Positions 1 through 7,614 of a DNA stretch of 10,756 nucleotides are shown one piece after another (position 1 is the first letter of the stretch; every line of letters starts with the position of its first letter). The position numbers and the translations under genes are program-made. Below the pieces are notes generated by a model. The model was not told the DNA's origin and did not search any database. It worked only from the letters and a program-made list of their open reading frames with translations. Origin of the DNA: CAYRIF01 sp964424205 (GTDB taxonomy: Bacteria > Bacteroidota > Bacteroidia > Cytophagales > Cyclobacteriaceae); the NCBI GenBank assembly GCA_964424205.1, contig CAYRIF010000114.1:1-10756 (forward strand), read 5' to 3'.

Positions 1-3000
1 AATCAAGTAATAACATTAAATACTTTGGCTCATATAAGAGATGTTAATGATCCTTTGGGAAATATGGATCCTGCTACTGTCAAAATTACTGAGCCGCCAA
101 CAAATGGTACTACCTCAATTGATCCATTAACCGGTATTATTACCTACACCCCCAATCCGGATTTTATTGGTTTTGATACATTTAAATATGAAGCTTGTGA
201 TGATGGAAACCCATTGCCTTCGCTGTGTCAACAAGGGACGTTAAGCATGACCTTTATTGAAGATACGGATGGGGATTTAGTGCCGGATATTTGGGATTTA
301 GATGCCAATAATGATGGTATTCTTGATAGTGATTTTTCCACTTGCTCTACCTCGTTTACGGATGATGTAGACTTTGTTCCTGCTGTCATCAATGGAAACC
401 TAACCGCTACCATGGTACATGATGCAGGGTTTTATTCTGCCTCCATCACCAATACTAATCCTACTACAGGTGCTTACAATGCCGGATATCCACAGTATGT
501 TGATAATCCTTCTAACGTGAGAATATTTAGGCGTGGCGGATCAGGAGCTACTACTACTATTGTTTTTGACAACCCAACTTTTAGACAGCAGATAAGCATT
601 TTGGGAGTGCACGCAAACGAAAGCCAGGAGGTTACCTTTTATTACAAAGGCAAAAAAGTAGGGATTGCTCCTACTATTTCTGGTAACGGTGCTTTCAATA
701 ACGATACAATTTCATTCCAAGGAGGAGGAGGTTCTGCCAGTTTTTCTTTTACTATTTCATCCCCTGTTGATAGCCTGATTATAAGGTCAGTTGGTACAGC
801 TGACAACATATTTATAGATATTGACGGAGATGCTTGCACCACTTCTGATAGTGATGGAGATGGCATTTTTGATTACCTTGACCTAGATCTTGATGGCGAT
901 GGCATTTACAACATAGTGGAAAATGGCGCTTTAAAGCAGCCCGGTGTAAAAGACGATAACCACGATGGCATGATTGATGGGACGTCTGCTGATTTTGGAG
1001 CAAATGGCTTGTTCAACCCGATAGAAAGCGATGATGGTTTTAGCCCAACACTTTCTTTTGCATATACCAACACCGATGCAGACGGTATCTTAAACTACCT
1101 AGACCTAGACAGTGACGGCGATGGCATCCCAGATAATGTAGAAGGACAACCAACAGTAGGCTACACTGCACCAAGTGGCAATGACACCGATAATAACGGG
1201 GTAGATGATGCCTATGATACCAATGGCAACTGGATAGATCCTGTCAATACAGATGGCGCAGCAGATGGCGCAGATTATCTAGATACAGATAGTGATGATG
1301 ACGGGGTAGATGACACCAATGAAGTGGCACTTGTCTTGAGCAACGGTGATGGTGATAATGACGGGTTAGATGACGCAGCAGATACTACAGTAGGTTATGA
1401 TGATTCCAATAGCAATATAAATACACCCAGCCTTTTACCTGATATTGACAGTGATGTGTTCTCAGGAGGAGATGTAGATTATAGAGATAATACCGATGAT
1501 AGACTTGATACCGATAATGATGGCATTGTGGATGCGATAGATATTGACGATGACAATGATGGTGTCTTAGATACAAAAGAAACAGAAGCTTGTTCTGGTT
1601 CCTATATTTCGTTTTTAGAGGACTTCGGACAGGGGGATAGAACAGATACACCTTATTCCAACTATTGTTATGAAGATGGGTCCGGTACTGATTGTGTACA
1701 GGGAAGTGCAAACCCTTCTAACCTTGAAGATGGCGAGTATGCCATACTGAATAACGTAAATGCAGCGGCGACTTGGGCATCTGGTTCATGGCAGAATCAA
1801 ACAGACCATACAAGTAATCCTAACGGTCGAATGGCACTATTCAACGCTTCCTATGAACCTGGTGAATTTTATAATCGGACTTTTACAGGCTTGTTCCAAA
1901 ACACTGCGGTACGTTTTAGCTTTTGGATATTAAATTTAGATAAAATAACACTCCCCAATAGTAGGATACTTCCTAATGTGACTGTTCAAATACAGGACAA
2001 AGATGGAAATCTATTATTTAATTTCAATACTGGAAATATCGCCAAAGACGAAATGTGGCATGAGTATTCAACTACGTTTAATCCAGGCAATCATACGGAG
2101 ATCAAACTCGTGTTGCTTAACAATGCTCCTGGAGGTGGGGGTAATGACCTCGCATTAGATGACATCTCCATCATTCAACAGTTTTGCGATACCGACAACG
2201 ACGGAATTTCAAATCACTTAGATTTAGATAGTGATAACGATGGCATTTATGACATTGTAGAAAATGGCGTGTTAAATGAGGCAGGTGTAACTGATGATAA
2301 CAATGATGGCATGATAGATGGCGTTCCTGTTGATTTTGGAAACAATGGCTTGTTTAATGGCATCCAAAGTGATGATACACCTGCAGCAACAATCAATTAC
2401 AACGTGTTTGATACTGACAATGACGGCATCATCGATGCACAAGAATTAGATGCCGATGCCGATGGCTGTAATGATGTCTTAGAAGCAGGATTAGATGATC
2501 CAGATTTTGATGGGCTACTGGGAGAATCTCCTGTATCTGTGGATGGTTTGGGACTTGTATCAAGCGGTACTGGTTATACAACACCTATAAAAACCGCAAC
2601 AGGTGGGTTTGCTTTCCAAGATATTGGCACCAGTAGTGGTTGCTCATTGGTGGCTATGGACGATGCTGTGCTGATGGGCAGTAATACTTCTTTTGTTAAT
2701 GGAAATGCATTAGACAATGACGTGGCCAACTATACAGATATATTAATCGTCAACACGACTCCTGTCATCGCACCAACCAATGGCACACTTGAGCTCCATG
2801 CAGATGGCACTTTTACTTACACCCCTAATGCAGGTTTTATTGGACAAGACAGTTTTGTCTATGAAGTATGCGATGGTTTGCTGCCACAACAATGCGACCA
2901 AGCCACTGTAACAATTACCATTACTGTGCTGAAAATCTCTGAAGGATTTTCTCCGAATGGAGATGGCATCAACGATTACTGGTTTATGGAAGGCATCAAT

Positions 3001-3216
3001 AGTTATCCACAAAACAAAGTAAAAGTATTTAACCGATGGGGAAATATGGTGTACCAAACTTCAGGGTATAATAATATTGACAAACGATGGGATGGCGTAT
3101 CTACAGAAGGCGCGTTCTTAGGTAAGAAAAGTGTCCCTGAGGGTACCTACTTCTATGTGTTAGATTTAGGAGACGGTGCTGAAGTTATTAAAGGATATAT
3201 CACAGTAAAAAAATGA
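1..3216 (+). CDS. T9SS-secreted adhesin-like protein with TSP3 calcium-binding repeats and CHU_C (type B) sorting domain, 5' partial
   Basis: The reading frame is open from base 1, so the gene starts before the window; the TTG at 25 is not a credible start. At least 1071 residues are visible, ending at TGA 3214-3216. Domain order by nucleotide: Ig-like domain 1-258 (TYTPN, FIGFDTFKYE), TSP3-type DxDxDG repeats from 262, beta-sandwich about 343-837, TSP3 repeats 847-1590, a second beta-sandwich about 1591-2187 ending in NDLALDDISI, TSP3 repeats 2188-2490, a second Ig-like domain about 2653-2928, and CHU_C sorting domain 2935-3213 (GFSPNGDGIND, VKVFNRWGNMVY, PEGTYFYVLDLG, KGYITVKK). In known families CHU_C directs export by the type IX system, and type-B cargo such as SprB needs a SprF-like partner, encoded next here. 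An extracellular adhesin or gliding surface protein is inferred. No catalytic domain is visible; the unseen N-terminus could hold one. Confidence 0.92.
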   Translation, partial: NQVITLNTLAHIRDVNDPLGNMDPATVKITEPPTNGTTSIDPLTGIITYTPNPDFIGFDTFKYEACDDGNPLPSLCQQGTLSMTFIEDTDGDLVPDIWDLDANNDGILDSDFSTCSTSFTDDVDFVPAVINGNLTATMVHDAGFYSASITNTNPTTGAYNAGYPQYVDNPSNVRIFRRGGSGATTTIVFDNPTFRQQISILGVHANESQEVTFYYKGKKVGIAPTISGNGAFNNDTISFQGGGGSASFSFTISSPVDSLIIRSVGTADNIFIDIDGDACTTSDSDGDGIFDYLDLDLDGDGIYNIVENGALKQPGVKDDNHDGMIDGTSADFGANGLFNPIESDDGFSPTLSFAYTNTDADGILNYLDLDSDGDGIPDNVEGQPTVGYTAPSGNDTDNNGVDDAYDTNGNWIDPVNTDGAADGADYLDTDSDDDGVDDTNEVALVLSNGDGDNDGLDDAADTTVGYDDSNSNINTPSLLPDIDSDVFSGGDVDYRDNTDDRLDTDNDGIVDAIDIDDDNDGVLDTKETEACSGSYISFLEDFGQGDRTDTPYSNYCYEDGSGTDCVQGSANPSNLEDGEYAILNNVNAAATWASGSWQNQTDHTSNPNGRMALFNASYEPGEFYNRTFTGLFQNTAVRFSFWILNLDKITLPNSRILPNVTVQIQDKDGNLLFNFNTGNIAKDEMWHEYSTTFNPGNHTEIKLVLLNNAPGGGGNDLALDDISIIQQFCDTDNDGISNHLDLDSDNDGIYDIVENGVLNEAGVTDDNNDGMIDGVPVDFGNNGLFNGIQSDDTPAATINYNVFDTDNDGIIDAQELDADADGCNDVLEAGLDDPDFDGLLGESPVSVDGLGLVSSGTGYTTPIKTATGGFAFQDIGTSSGCSLVAMDDAVLMGSNTSFVNGNALDNDVANYTDILIVNTTPVIAPTNGTLELHADGTFTYTPNAGFIGQDSFVYEVCDGLLPQQCDQATVTITITVLKISEGFSPNGDGINDYWFMEGINSYPQNKVKVFNRWGNMVYQTSGYNNIDKRWDGVSTEGAFLGKKSVPEGTYFYVLDLGDGAEVIKGYITVKK
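262..1149 (+). repeat. Composite super-repeat, copy 1, inside the adhesin gene
   Basis: The unit is a TSP3 lead-in (262-345, DTDGD...NDGILD...C), a beta-sandwich bounded by Cys codons at 343 and 835, and a 101-residue TSP3 cassette (847-1149). The cassette aligns without gaps to the one in copy 2, with about 56 of 101 residues identical by hand count. The sandwich itself does not resemble the one in copy 2. Confidence 0.75.
1507..2490 (+). repeat. Composite super-repeat, copy 2, inside the adhesin gene
   Basis: The order matches copy 1: a TSP3 lead-in (1507-1593, DTDNDG...NDGVLD...C), a Cys-bounded beta-sandwich (Cys codons 1591 and 2185) and a 101-residue cassette (2188-2490). The best-conserved part of the cassette is its first 63 residues, including IVENG, DDNNDGMIDG and GLFN, with about 43 identities to copy 1. 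Confidence 0.75.
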
Positions 3217-3373
3217 TAAAATGAGAGATGATAACAATTTCCAATATGAGAATTTTTCCCAAATAGGGAATATGGCGTTGCCTAAAGAGGCGAAAAATAG
3301 CCAAAATTAACGTTATTCATAAATATTTGATATGGCACAACAATTGAGAGATAAGCATTATAAACGAAACAAT

Positions 3374-4312
3374 ATGGTACTTTTTAAAGATAAAATAATA
3401 AAATACTTACTAGTAGGGCTAGTTCTACTCATGTCAAGTAGCGCATTCTCCCAACAGCAATACATGTTTACACAATACATGTTTAATGGACTAGCGATTA
3501 ATCCCGCCTATGCCGGATCGCACGAGTCACTGACACTGACCACTGTTGCTAGAAAGCAATGGGTAGGTTTTCCAGGTGCGCCAAGTACGCAAACATTCTC
3601 TGCGCACAGTCCGCTTAAATTTGGCAATGCCTCAGTAGGTGGCGTCATTTATCATGACAAAATAGGTGCGCTCAACCAAACTGGACTAAATGGTATTTAT
3701 GCCTACCGCATCCCTATAGGAAAAGGGAAATTATCAATGGCTATTCAGGGCGGCTTTTATCACTATGCTACTGACTATACAGGCGTGAAAATTATTAGTG
3801 AAGGAGGTAATATTGTTGATCCTGAATTCCAATATGACATTAGCAAATTTGTGCCAAACTTTGGTGCAGGGCTTTACTACCACACATCTAACTATTATGT
3901 AGGGTTTTCTATTCCACAGCTTATCAACGTGCCAGCATGGAATAGCGAAACAGGTGGTGTGGACAATATCAAACATTATTTTATCCATGGGGGTTATGTG
4001 TTTGACATTAACAGAGACTTAAAATTGAAACCTAATTTTTTGATAAAAGCAGTGACTGGAGCTCCTGTTGAGTTTGACTTAAATGCTAACTTATTAATTA
4101 AGAATAGGGTCTGGGTTGGATTTTCGTATAGATCATTGGAATCAATAGATGCCATCGTCCAATTACAACTCAATAATGAATTACAGATAGGGTATTCTTA
4201 TGATTTTGGAACGGGAGGAATCGGCAACTACAACAGTGGCTCTCATGAACTCATGCTATCATACAGAATCAAAACTAGAAAAGAAATTATTCTTACGCCT
4301 AGATATTTTTAA
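3374..4312 (+). CDS. PorP/SprF family type IX secretion system outer-membrane protein
   Basis: Predicted product is 312 residues. An N-terminal signal peptide (KDKIIKYLLVGLVLLMSSSAFS) is followed by the family hallmarks QQYMFTQYMFNGLAINPAYAGS and RKQWVGFPGAP, alternating beta-strand sequence to the end, and a C-terminus in LTPRYF typical of the family. PorP/SprF proteins are outer-membrane barrels that help T9SS export or hold type-B cargo; SprF is needed for SprB secretion in Flavobacterium. The gene follows a CHU_C cargo gene by 157 bp and precedes an OmpA-type gene by 30 bp, so it is probably the dedicated partner of that cargo. I chose ATG 3374 because it gives a normal 26-residue signal peptide. 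An in-frame ATG at 3332 would add 14 charged residues (MAQQLRDKHYKRNN). Neither start has a clear Shine-Dalgarno, so 3332 remains possible. Confidence 0.9.
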   Translation: MVLFKDKIIKYLLVGLVLLMSSSAFSQQQYMFTQYMFNGLAINPAYAGSHESLTLTTVARKQWVGFPGAPSTQTFSAHSPLKFGNASVGGVIYHDKIGALNQTGLNGIYAYRIPIGKGKLSMAIQGGFYHYATDYTGVKIISEGGNIVDPEFQYDISKFVPNFGAGLYYHTSNYYVGFSIPQLINVPAWNSETGGVDNIKHYFIHGGYVFDINRDLKLKPNFLIKAVTGAPVEFDLNANLLIKNRVWVGFSYRSLESIDAIVQLQLNNELQIGYSYDFGTGGIGNYNSGSHELMLSYRIKTRKEIILTPRYF

Positions 4313-4342
4313 AAAACCATTTAATACTAAACACCAAAAATC

Positions 4343-6727
4343 GTGAAACGGATTATATACATAGTAATTGCACTATTGTTAACAGTAGGTACTGTTAACA
4401 GCAAGCCTAGAGGCGAAAAGAAATTAAGTAAAACGCATCAAAAAGCGAATTACCTTTTTGAAACAAAGGCCTATACTTCTGCTATAGAATATTATAACAA
4501 AGCATTGAGGAAGGATAAAAATAATGCCGAAATTATGCTACAAATCGCTGAGAGTTATCGCCTTCTTAACAATACACAGGATGCCGAGATTTGGTATGCT
4601 AAGGTGATAGAAAATGAGCGAATCATCAAACCAAGGCATATTCTTAATTATGCAAGAGTATTAAAATCCAATGGCAACAATGCTGCTGCTGAAAAATGGA
4701 TTGATATTTTTCTAGAAAAAAATCCTGACGCGCAAATCGGTTTAAACTTCAAGAAAAGTCTCATTAATAATAATGATTACTTTAAAGATTCTGCCAACTA
4801 CTACGTAAAAACGTTAAAAATAAACTCTAGCGCTTCCGATTTTGGTCCTGCCTACTACAAAGAAGGCATTGTTTTTAGTTCGGCCAGGGAGACTAAGAAA
4901 TCAGGAAAAAAATACAACCGAGATAACAGCCGTTACCTTGACTTGTTCTATGCACAATTTGACAAAGCCACTGGCACAAGTACCATTAGTAGTTTAGATG
5001 ACAATATCAATTCTAAATATCATGAGGGGCCTGCCGTGTTTTACAACAACTTTCAAAATGCGTTTTTCACAAGAAATAATTACCAAGGTGGAAAAAAGAA
5101 ATTAGATAAAAAAGGCATTAATCATTTACAGATTTTTCAAGCCGAATGGTCTGATGTAAAAAATAAATGGATTAACATCAAGCCTTTTGCTCACAATAAC
5201 AAAGACTATTCAATCGGACATCCTAGTATCACAAACAACGGCACAAAATTGTATTTCATTTCCGATATGGAAGGTGGTTTTGGTGGTACTGACATTTATG
5301 TTAGTAATCTTGAAAATGGCAGTTGGTCAGCACCAGTAAACTTAGGCGCCGATGTAAATACCCCTGGCAACGAAATGTTTCCATTTATCCATGACGATCA
5401 AACTTTATATTTTGCGTCTAACGGACAAGGGGGGCTAGGTGGTTTAGATATTTATAGAATGGATTTAGAAGGGGATGAAAAAGGTGTGGTGAGAAATATG
5501 GGAGCACCGCTGAACTCATCAAAAGATGATTTTGCACTCATCTTAAACGAAGAAGGTGACGCAGGCTATTTTTCTACCAATAGAAGTGGTGGTGGAAGCA
5601 ATGATGATATTTTTAGTTTTCAAATATTATCTAACCAAGCACCTGAGCTCGTGGACAACCAACCGCCCACTAATTTGACCGTTTCCATCGGCGAAGGGGT
5701 AATCACCAATGAAAGAACTGACGCCGCTATTGCTACATTTGAGAAAGAACTCTTAGCACATGTACCTGAATTAGATGTAAAGCAATTAGATTTAGTAGCT
5801 ACTGAAAATACAGATGGCGAAAACAAAATTGTTTTTGTAGACTTAAAGGGAGAAAGCGAAGAAGACAGGAAGCTGGTAGAGGCGTTTATTGAAAAAACGA
5901 AGGACGAATTCACCGTCATCGTCACAGACGAAGAAAATGACAGCGCAGCACAACTTGCTGAATTAAGTAAAGATGATAACAATGCCATTTATAAAATGGA
6001 CTTGCATATCAATACCATTGATGCTAAAACTGCAAACCTAAAATACGTTGACGCTGACAACAGTGATTATATCACTGATGAAAGAACTAAAGAGGCAATT
6101 GCTAGACTGAAATCAGCCATCAAAGAGATGACTCCTGAGTTAAACTACGAAGAACTAAGACTTGTTTCGGTACACAATATCAGTGGTAGCAGTCAAATTT
6201 TCCTTGATGGAAGCAAAGGCTACTATGAACTGGTCAGTGAAAACGGCAATCGCTATTTACGAAATAAAAATGATGAATCGTTGATTGAAGAAAATGTAGC
6301 CAACGATGATAACTTAAAAGAGTTTCTTGAATTACTCTTACTCGTTAAAGAAGGCATCTTGCTCAATAGCGACAACGAAGAGAAAATCTCTAATATCTTT
6401 TATGATTTTGATAAATCTACCATTCGTACTGATGCGAAAGCAGAGCTAGATAGAATTATCGGATTTATGATACAGCACAAAGAACTAAATTTGGACATTA
6501 GTGCTTTTACCGATAGTAGAGGGGCGGCTAGTTACAATGTAGCACTATCAAAAAGAAGAGCATATGCTGTATTTAATTACTTAACAAAAAAAGGCATTAG
6601 CAAATACAGGCTCGTAACACATAATTTTGGAGAAGACAAGCTTATCAACCGATGTGGTGATGGCATCAAATGTCCTGAGAATGAACATCAGCAAAATAGA
6701 AGGGCTGAATTTAAAATATTCTATTAG
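4343..6727 (+). CDS. TPR-PD40-OmpA family protein (PorE-like), periplasmic peptidoglycan anchor
   Basis: The product is 794 residues from a GTG start (no in-frame ATG nearby, no Shine-Dalgarno). A signal peptide covers about residues 1-20 with no lipobox Cys. TPR-like helices span about 31-130 (HQKANYLFETKAYTSAIEYY). PD40 beta-propeller blades span about 155-430 (GTKLYFISDMEGGFGGTDIY, LYFASNGQGGLGGLDIY). An acidic segment at about 440-680 contains a duplicated module, and an OmpA C-terminal domain covers about 682-794. In the OmpA domain D724 and R739 match the peptidoglycan-binding Asp and Arg of E. coli OmpA in identity and spacing, and a Cys pair precedes NRRAEFKI. PorE is a T9SS-linked protein of this build that joins the outer-membrane machinery to the cell wall. 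Here the usual CRD-type domain is not recognisable before OmpA. Position after the sprF-like gene suggests co-expression and a structural role for the adhesin module. Core PorE versus paralogue cannot be decided. Confidence 0.88.
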   Translation: MKRIIYIVIALLLTVGTVNSKPRGEKKLSKTHQKANYLFETKAYTSAIEYYNKALRKDKNNAEIMLQIAESYRLLNNTQDAEIWYAKVIENERIIKPRHILNYARVLKSNGNNAAAEKWIDIFLEKNPDAQIGLNFKKSLINNNDYFKDSANYYVKTLKINSSASDFGPAYYKEGIVFSSARETKKSGKKYNRDNSRYLDLFYAQFDKATGTSTISSLDDNINSKYHEGPAVFYNNFQNAFFTRNNYQGGKKKLDKKGINHLQIFQAEWSDVKNKWINIKPFAHNNKDYSIGHPSITNNGTKLYFISDMEGGFGGTDIYVSNLENGSWSAPVNLGADVNTPGNEMFPFIHDDQTLYFASNGQGGLGGLDIYRMDLEGDEKGVVRNMGAPLNSSKDDFALILNEEGDAGYFSTNRSGGGSNDDIFSFQILSNQAPELVDNQPPTNLTVSIGEGVITNERTDAAIATFEKELLAHVPELDVKQLDLVATENTDGENKIVFVDLKGESEEDRKLVEAFIEKTKDEFTVIVTDEENDSAAQLAELSKDDNNAIYKMDLHINTIDAKTANLKYVDADNSDYITDERTKEAIARLKSAIKEMTPELNYEELRLVSVHNISGSSQIFLDGSKGYYELVSENGNRYLRNKNDESLIEENVANDDNLKEFLELLLLVKEGILLNSDNEEKISNIFYDFDKSTIRTDAKAELDRIIGFMIQHKELNLDISAFTDSRGAASYNVALSKRRAYAVFNYLTKKGISKYRLVTHNFGEDKLINRCGDGIKCPENEHQQNRRAEFKIFY
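4377..4400 (+). repeat. Near-perfect 24-bp palindrome in the signal-peptide codons
   Basis: Arms TGTTAACAGTA (4377-4387) and TACTGTTAACA (4390-4400) are exact reverse complements separated by GG. As RNA this gives a 10-bp stem with an AGGU loop, 34 bases after the GTG start. No U-tract follows, so it is not a standard terminator. Each arm contains GTTAAC. Role unknown. Confidence 0.7.
5702..5842 (+). repeat. Duplicated 47-residue module, copy 1 (residues 454-500 of the OmpA-family protein)
   Basis: Begins ITNERTDAAIA and contains PEL and LDLV. It aligns without gaps to residues 577-623 of the same protein with 17 of 47 identical residues by hand count. No known domain is recognised. The pattern suggests a helix followed by a strand. 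Confidence 0.6.
6071..6211 (+). repeat. Duplicated 47-residue module, copy 2 (residues 577-623 of the OmpA-family protein)
   Basis: Begins ITDERTKEAIA and contains PEL and LRLV. It lies 123 residues after copy 1 and about 60 residues before the OmpA domain. Similarity is strongest in the first 11 residues and around PEL. Confidence 0.6.
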
Positions 6728-6728
6728 T

Positions 6729-6748
6729 CTTTAAAAATATTTTTTAAG
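6729..6748. terminator. AT-rich palindrome between convergent genes, possible bidirectional terminator
   Basis: CTTTAAAAATATTTTTTAAG is a 20-base palindrome with one mismatched pair, sitting in the 37-bp gap between the stop codons of the OmpA-family gene (+) and mogA (-). It gives a T-run on either strand. The stem is almost all A-T and therefore weak, so terminator function is inferred mainly from position. Confidence 0.3.
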
Positions 6749-6764
6749 CTGTGAGAGGTGGTCG

Positions 6765-7295
6765 CTAATTAGATTTAGGTCTGAATGGTTTGATCACCTC
6801 TTTATTACATTCAAGAAAAGGTCCTTCTATCAGATCAATACAGTAAGGAATTGCAGGAAATACAGCATCCAAACATTCACGAATTGCCTTGGGCTTACCG
6901 GGAAGATTCACAATCAGCGTATTATTTCTTATACCTGCTGTCTGCCTAGACAAAATGGCCGTTGGCACATATTGCAAACTAACCTGTCTCATCAATTCTC
7001 CAAATCCTGGCATCATTTTTTGACATACCTCTTCGGTAGCTTCGGGAGTCACATCTCTAAGTGCTGGCCCAGTGCCACCTGAGGTAATAATCAAGCAACA
7101 ACCTTTGTTATCTGCCATGTCAATCATCGTAGCTGCTAATTGATCCTGCTCATCAGGAATTACCGCATAGACACTTTCCCATTCAGAAGTTAAGTACTCC
7201 GTCAGCGTTGCAACAATTGCCTTTCCAGGAATGTCCTCGTAAATCCCTTTACTCGCTCTGTCCGACACGTTTATTATTCCTATTTTTGCTTTCAT
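6765..7295 (-). CDS. mogA: Molybdopterin adenylyltransferase MogA
   Basis: The product is 176 residues, close to family length. MogA adenylates molybdopterin with ATP in the cytoplasm, activating it for molybdate insertion in molybdenum cofactor synthesis. Family motifs are complete: N-terminal KIGIINVSDRAS, IPDEQ (residues 46-50, with D48 at the place of a catalytic Asp in E. coli MogA), TSGGTGPALRDVTPEAT (71-87, with D81 the other key Asp), PGFGELMR (96-103), and NLPGKPKA (130-137). The ATG at 7295 directly precedes the conserved strand. No other molybdenum-cofactor gene is in the window. The start codon lies 15 bp after the stop of a decayed toxin gene on the same strand, so the gene may ride on that transcript. 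No promoter of its own is obvious. A MoaB-type paralogue is less likely given the motifs. Confidence 0.93.
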   Translation of the reverse strand: MKAKIGIINVSDRASKGIYEDIPGKAIVATLTEYLTSEWESVYAVIPDEQDQLAATMIDMADNKGCCLIITSGGTGPALRDVTPEATEEVCQKMMPGFGELMRQVSLQYVPTAILSRQTAGIRNNTLIVNLPGKPKAIRECLDAVFPAIPYCIDLIEGPFLECNKEVIKPFRPKSN

Positions 7296-7310
7296 TTGAT
7301 TAATTGTTAG

Positions 7311-7613
7311 TTATACATTCATTTTATCAGGGTTCTGGCGCGTATCAAAGACTGTGTCAATAAATACGACGTAATCATTCAGATGATAAACAATTTTATA
7401 ATTACCTTCCACCAAATACCTATCCTCATATTTGTTTTTTCTGCTTTTTTGAATTGCTCCCTACTTTGGGTAAATGACTAATTGCTCTTCTCTTTTTAGA
7501 ATTGATTCTATTACCTGACTTGCTTTACTTAGTGAACTAATAGTCAAAAAATCAAAAATTTCACCTAAGTTTTCTAGTGATTCCTCTGTCCAAATTACTT
7601 TACAAAGCCTCAA
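7311..7613 (-). pseudogene. ParE/RelE-type toxin, broken by an in-frame TAG
   Basis: Translating the minus strand from TTG 7613 gives LRLCKVIWTEESLENLGEIF and then KREEQLVIYPK, a TAG at 7463-7461, then GAIQKSRKNKYEDRYLVEGN, YKIVYHLNDYVVFIDTVFD and TRQNPDKMNV with a stop at 7313-7311. The frame is continuous through the TAG: 50 codons before and 49 after. ParE/RelE toxins typically read FPxSG or similar at this place and end in a VEGNYKIIY...VFDTRQNP block, both seen here. As read, translation would stop at 50 residues and lose the C-terminal half of the fold, so the toxin should be inactive. It starts 1 bp after the antitoxin stop, the normal order for these operons. A single base change (for example CAG to TAG) explains it; a sequencing error is the alternative. 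Confidence 0.75.
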
Positions 7614-7614
7614 C

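Noticed and set aside
812..1711. Minus-strand ORFs opposite the adhesin gene (812-1003 and 1385-1711)
   Set aside because: They are shadows of the Asp/Gly-rich repeat codons: His/Tyr/Leu-rich, low-complexity translations with no recognisable domain.
3256..3270. Small hairpin TTCCC-AAATA-GGGAA after the adhesin gene
   Set aside because: Five-base-pair stem with no following T-run; too weak to call a terminator.
3221..3310. A 29-codon ATG ORF (MRDDNNFQYENF...) between the adhesin and sprF-like genes
   Set aside because: Short, no Shine-Dalgarno, no recognised motif; length is within chance for AT-rich intergenic DNA.
6754..6801. AGAGGTG and CACCTCT inverted repeat spanning the mogA 3' end
   Set aside because: Seven-base arms with a 34-base loop, partly in coding sequence, no T-run directly after; probably chance.
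7461..7463. TAG read as a recoded amino acid in the toxin
   Set aside because: No recoding element or related machinery is visible, and the neighbouring antitoxin is also broken, so a nonsense mutation is simpler.
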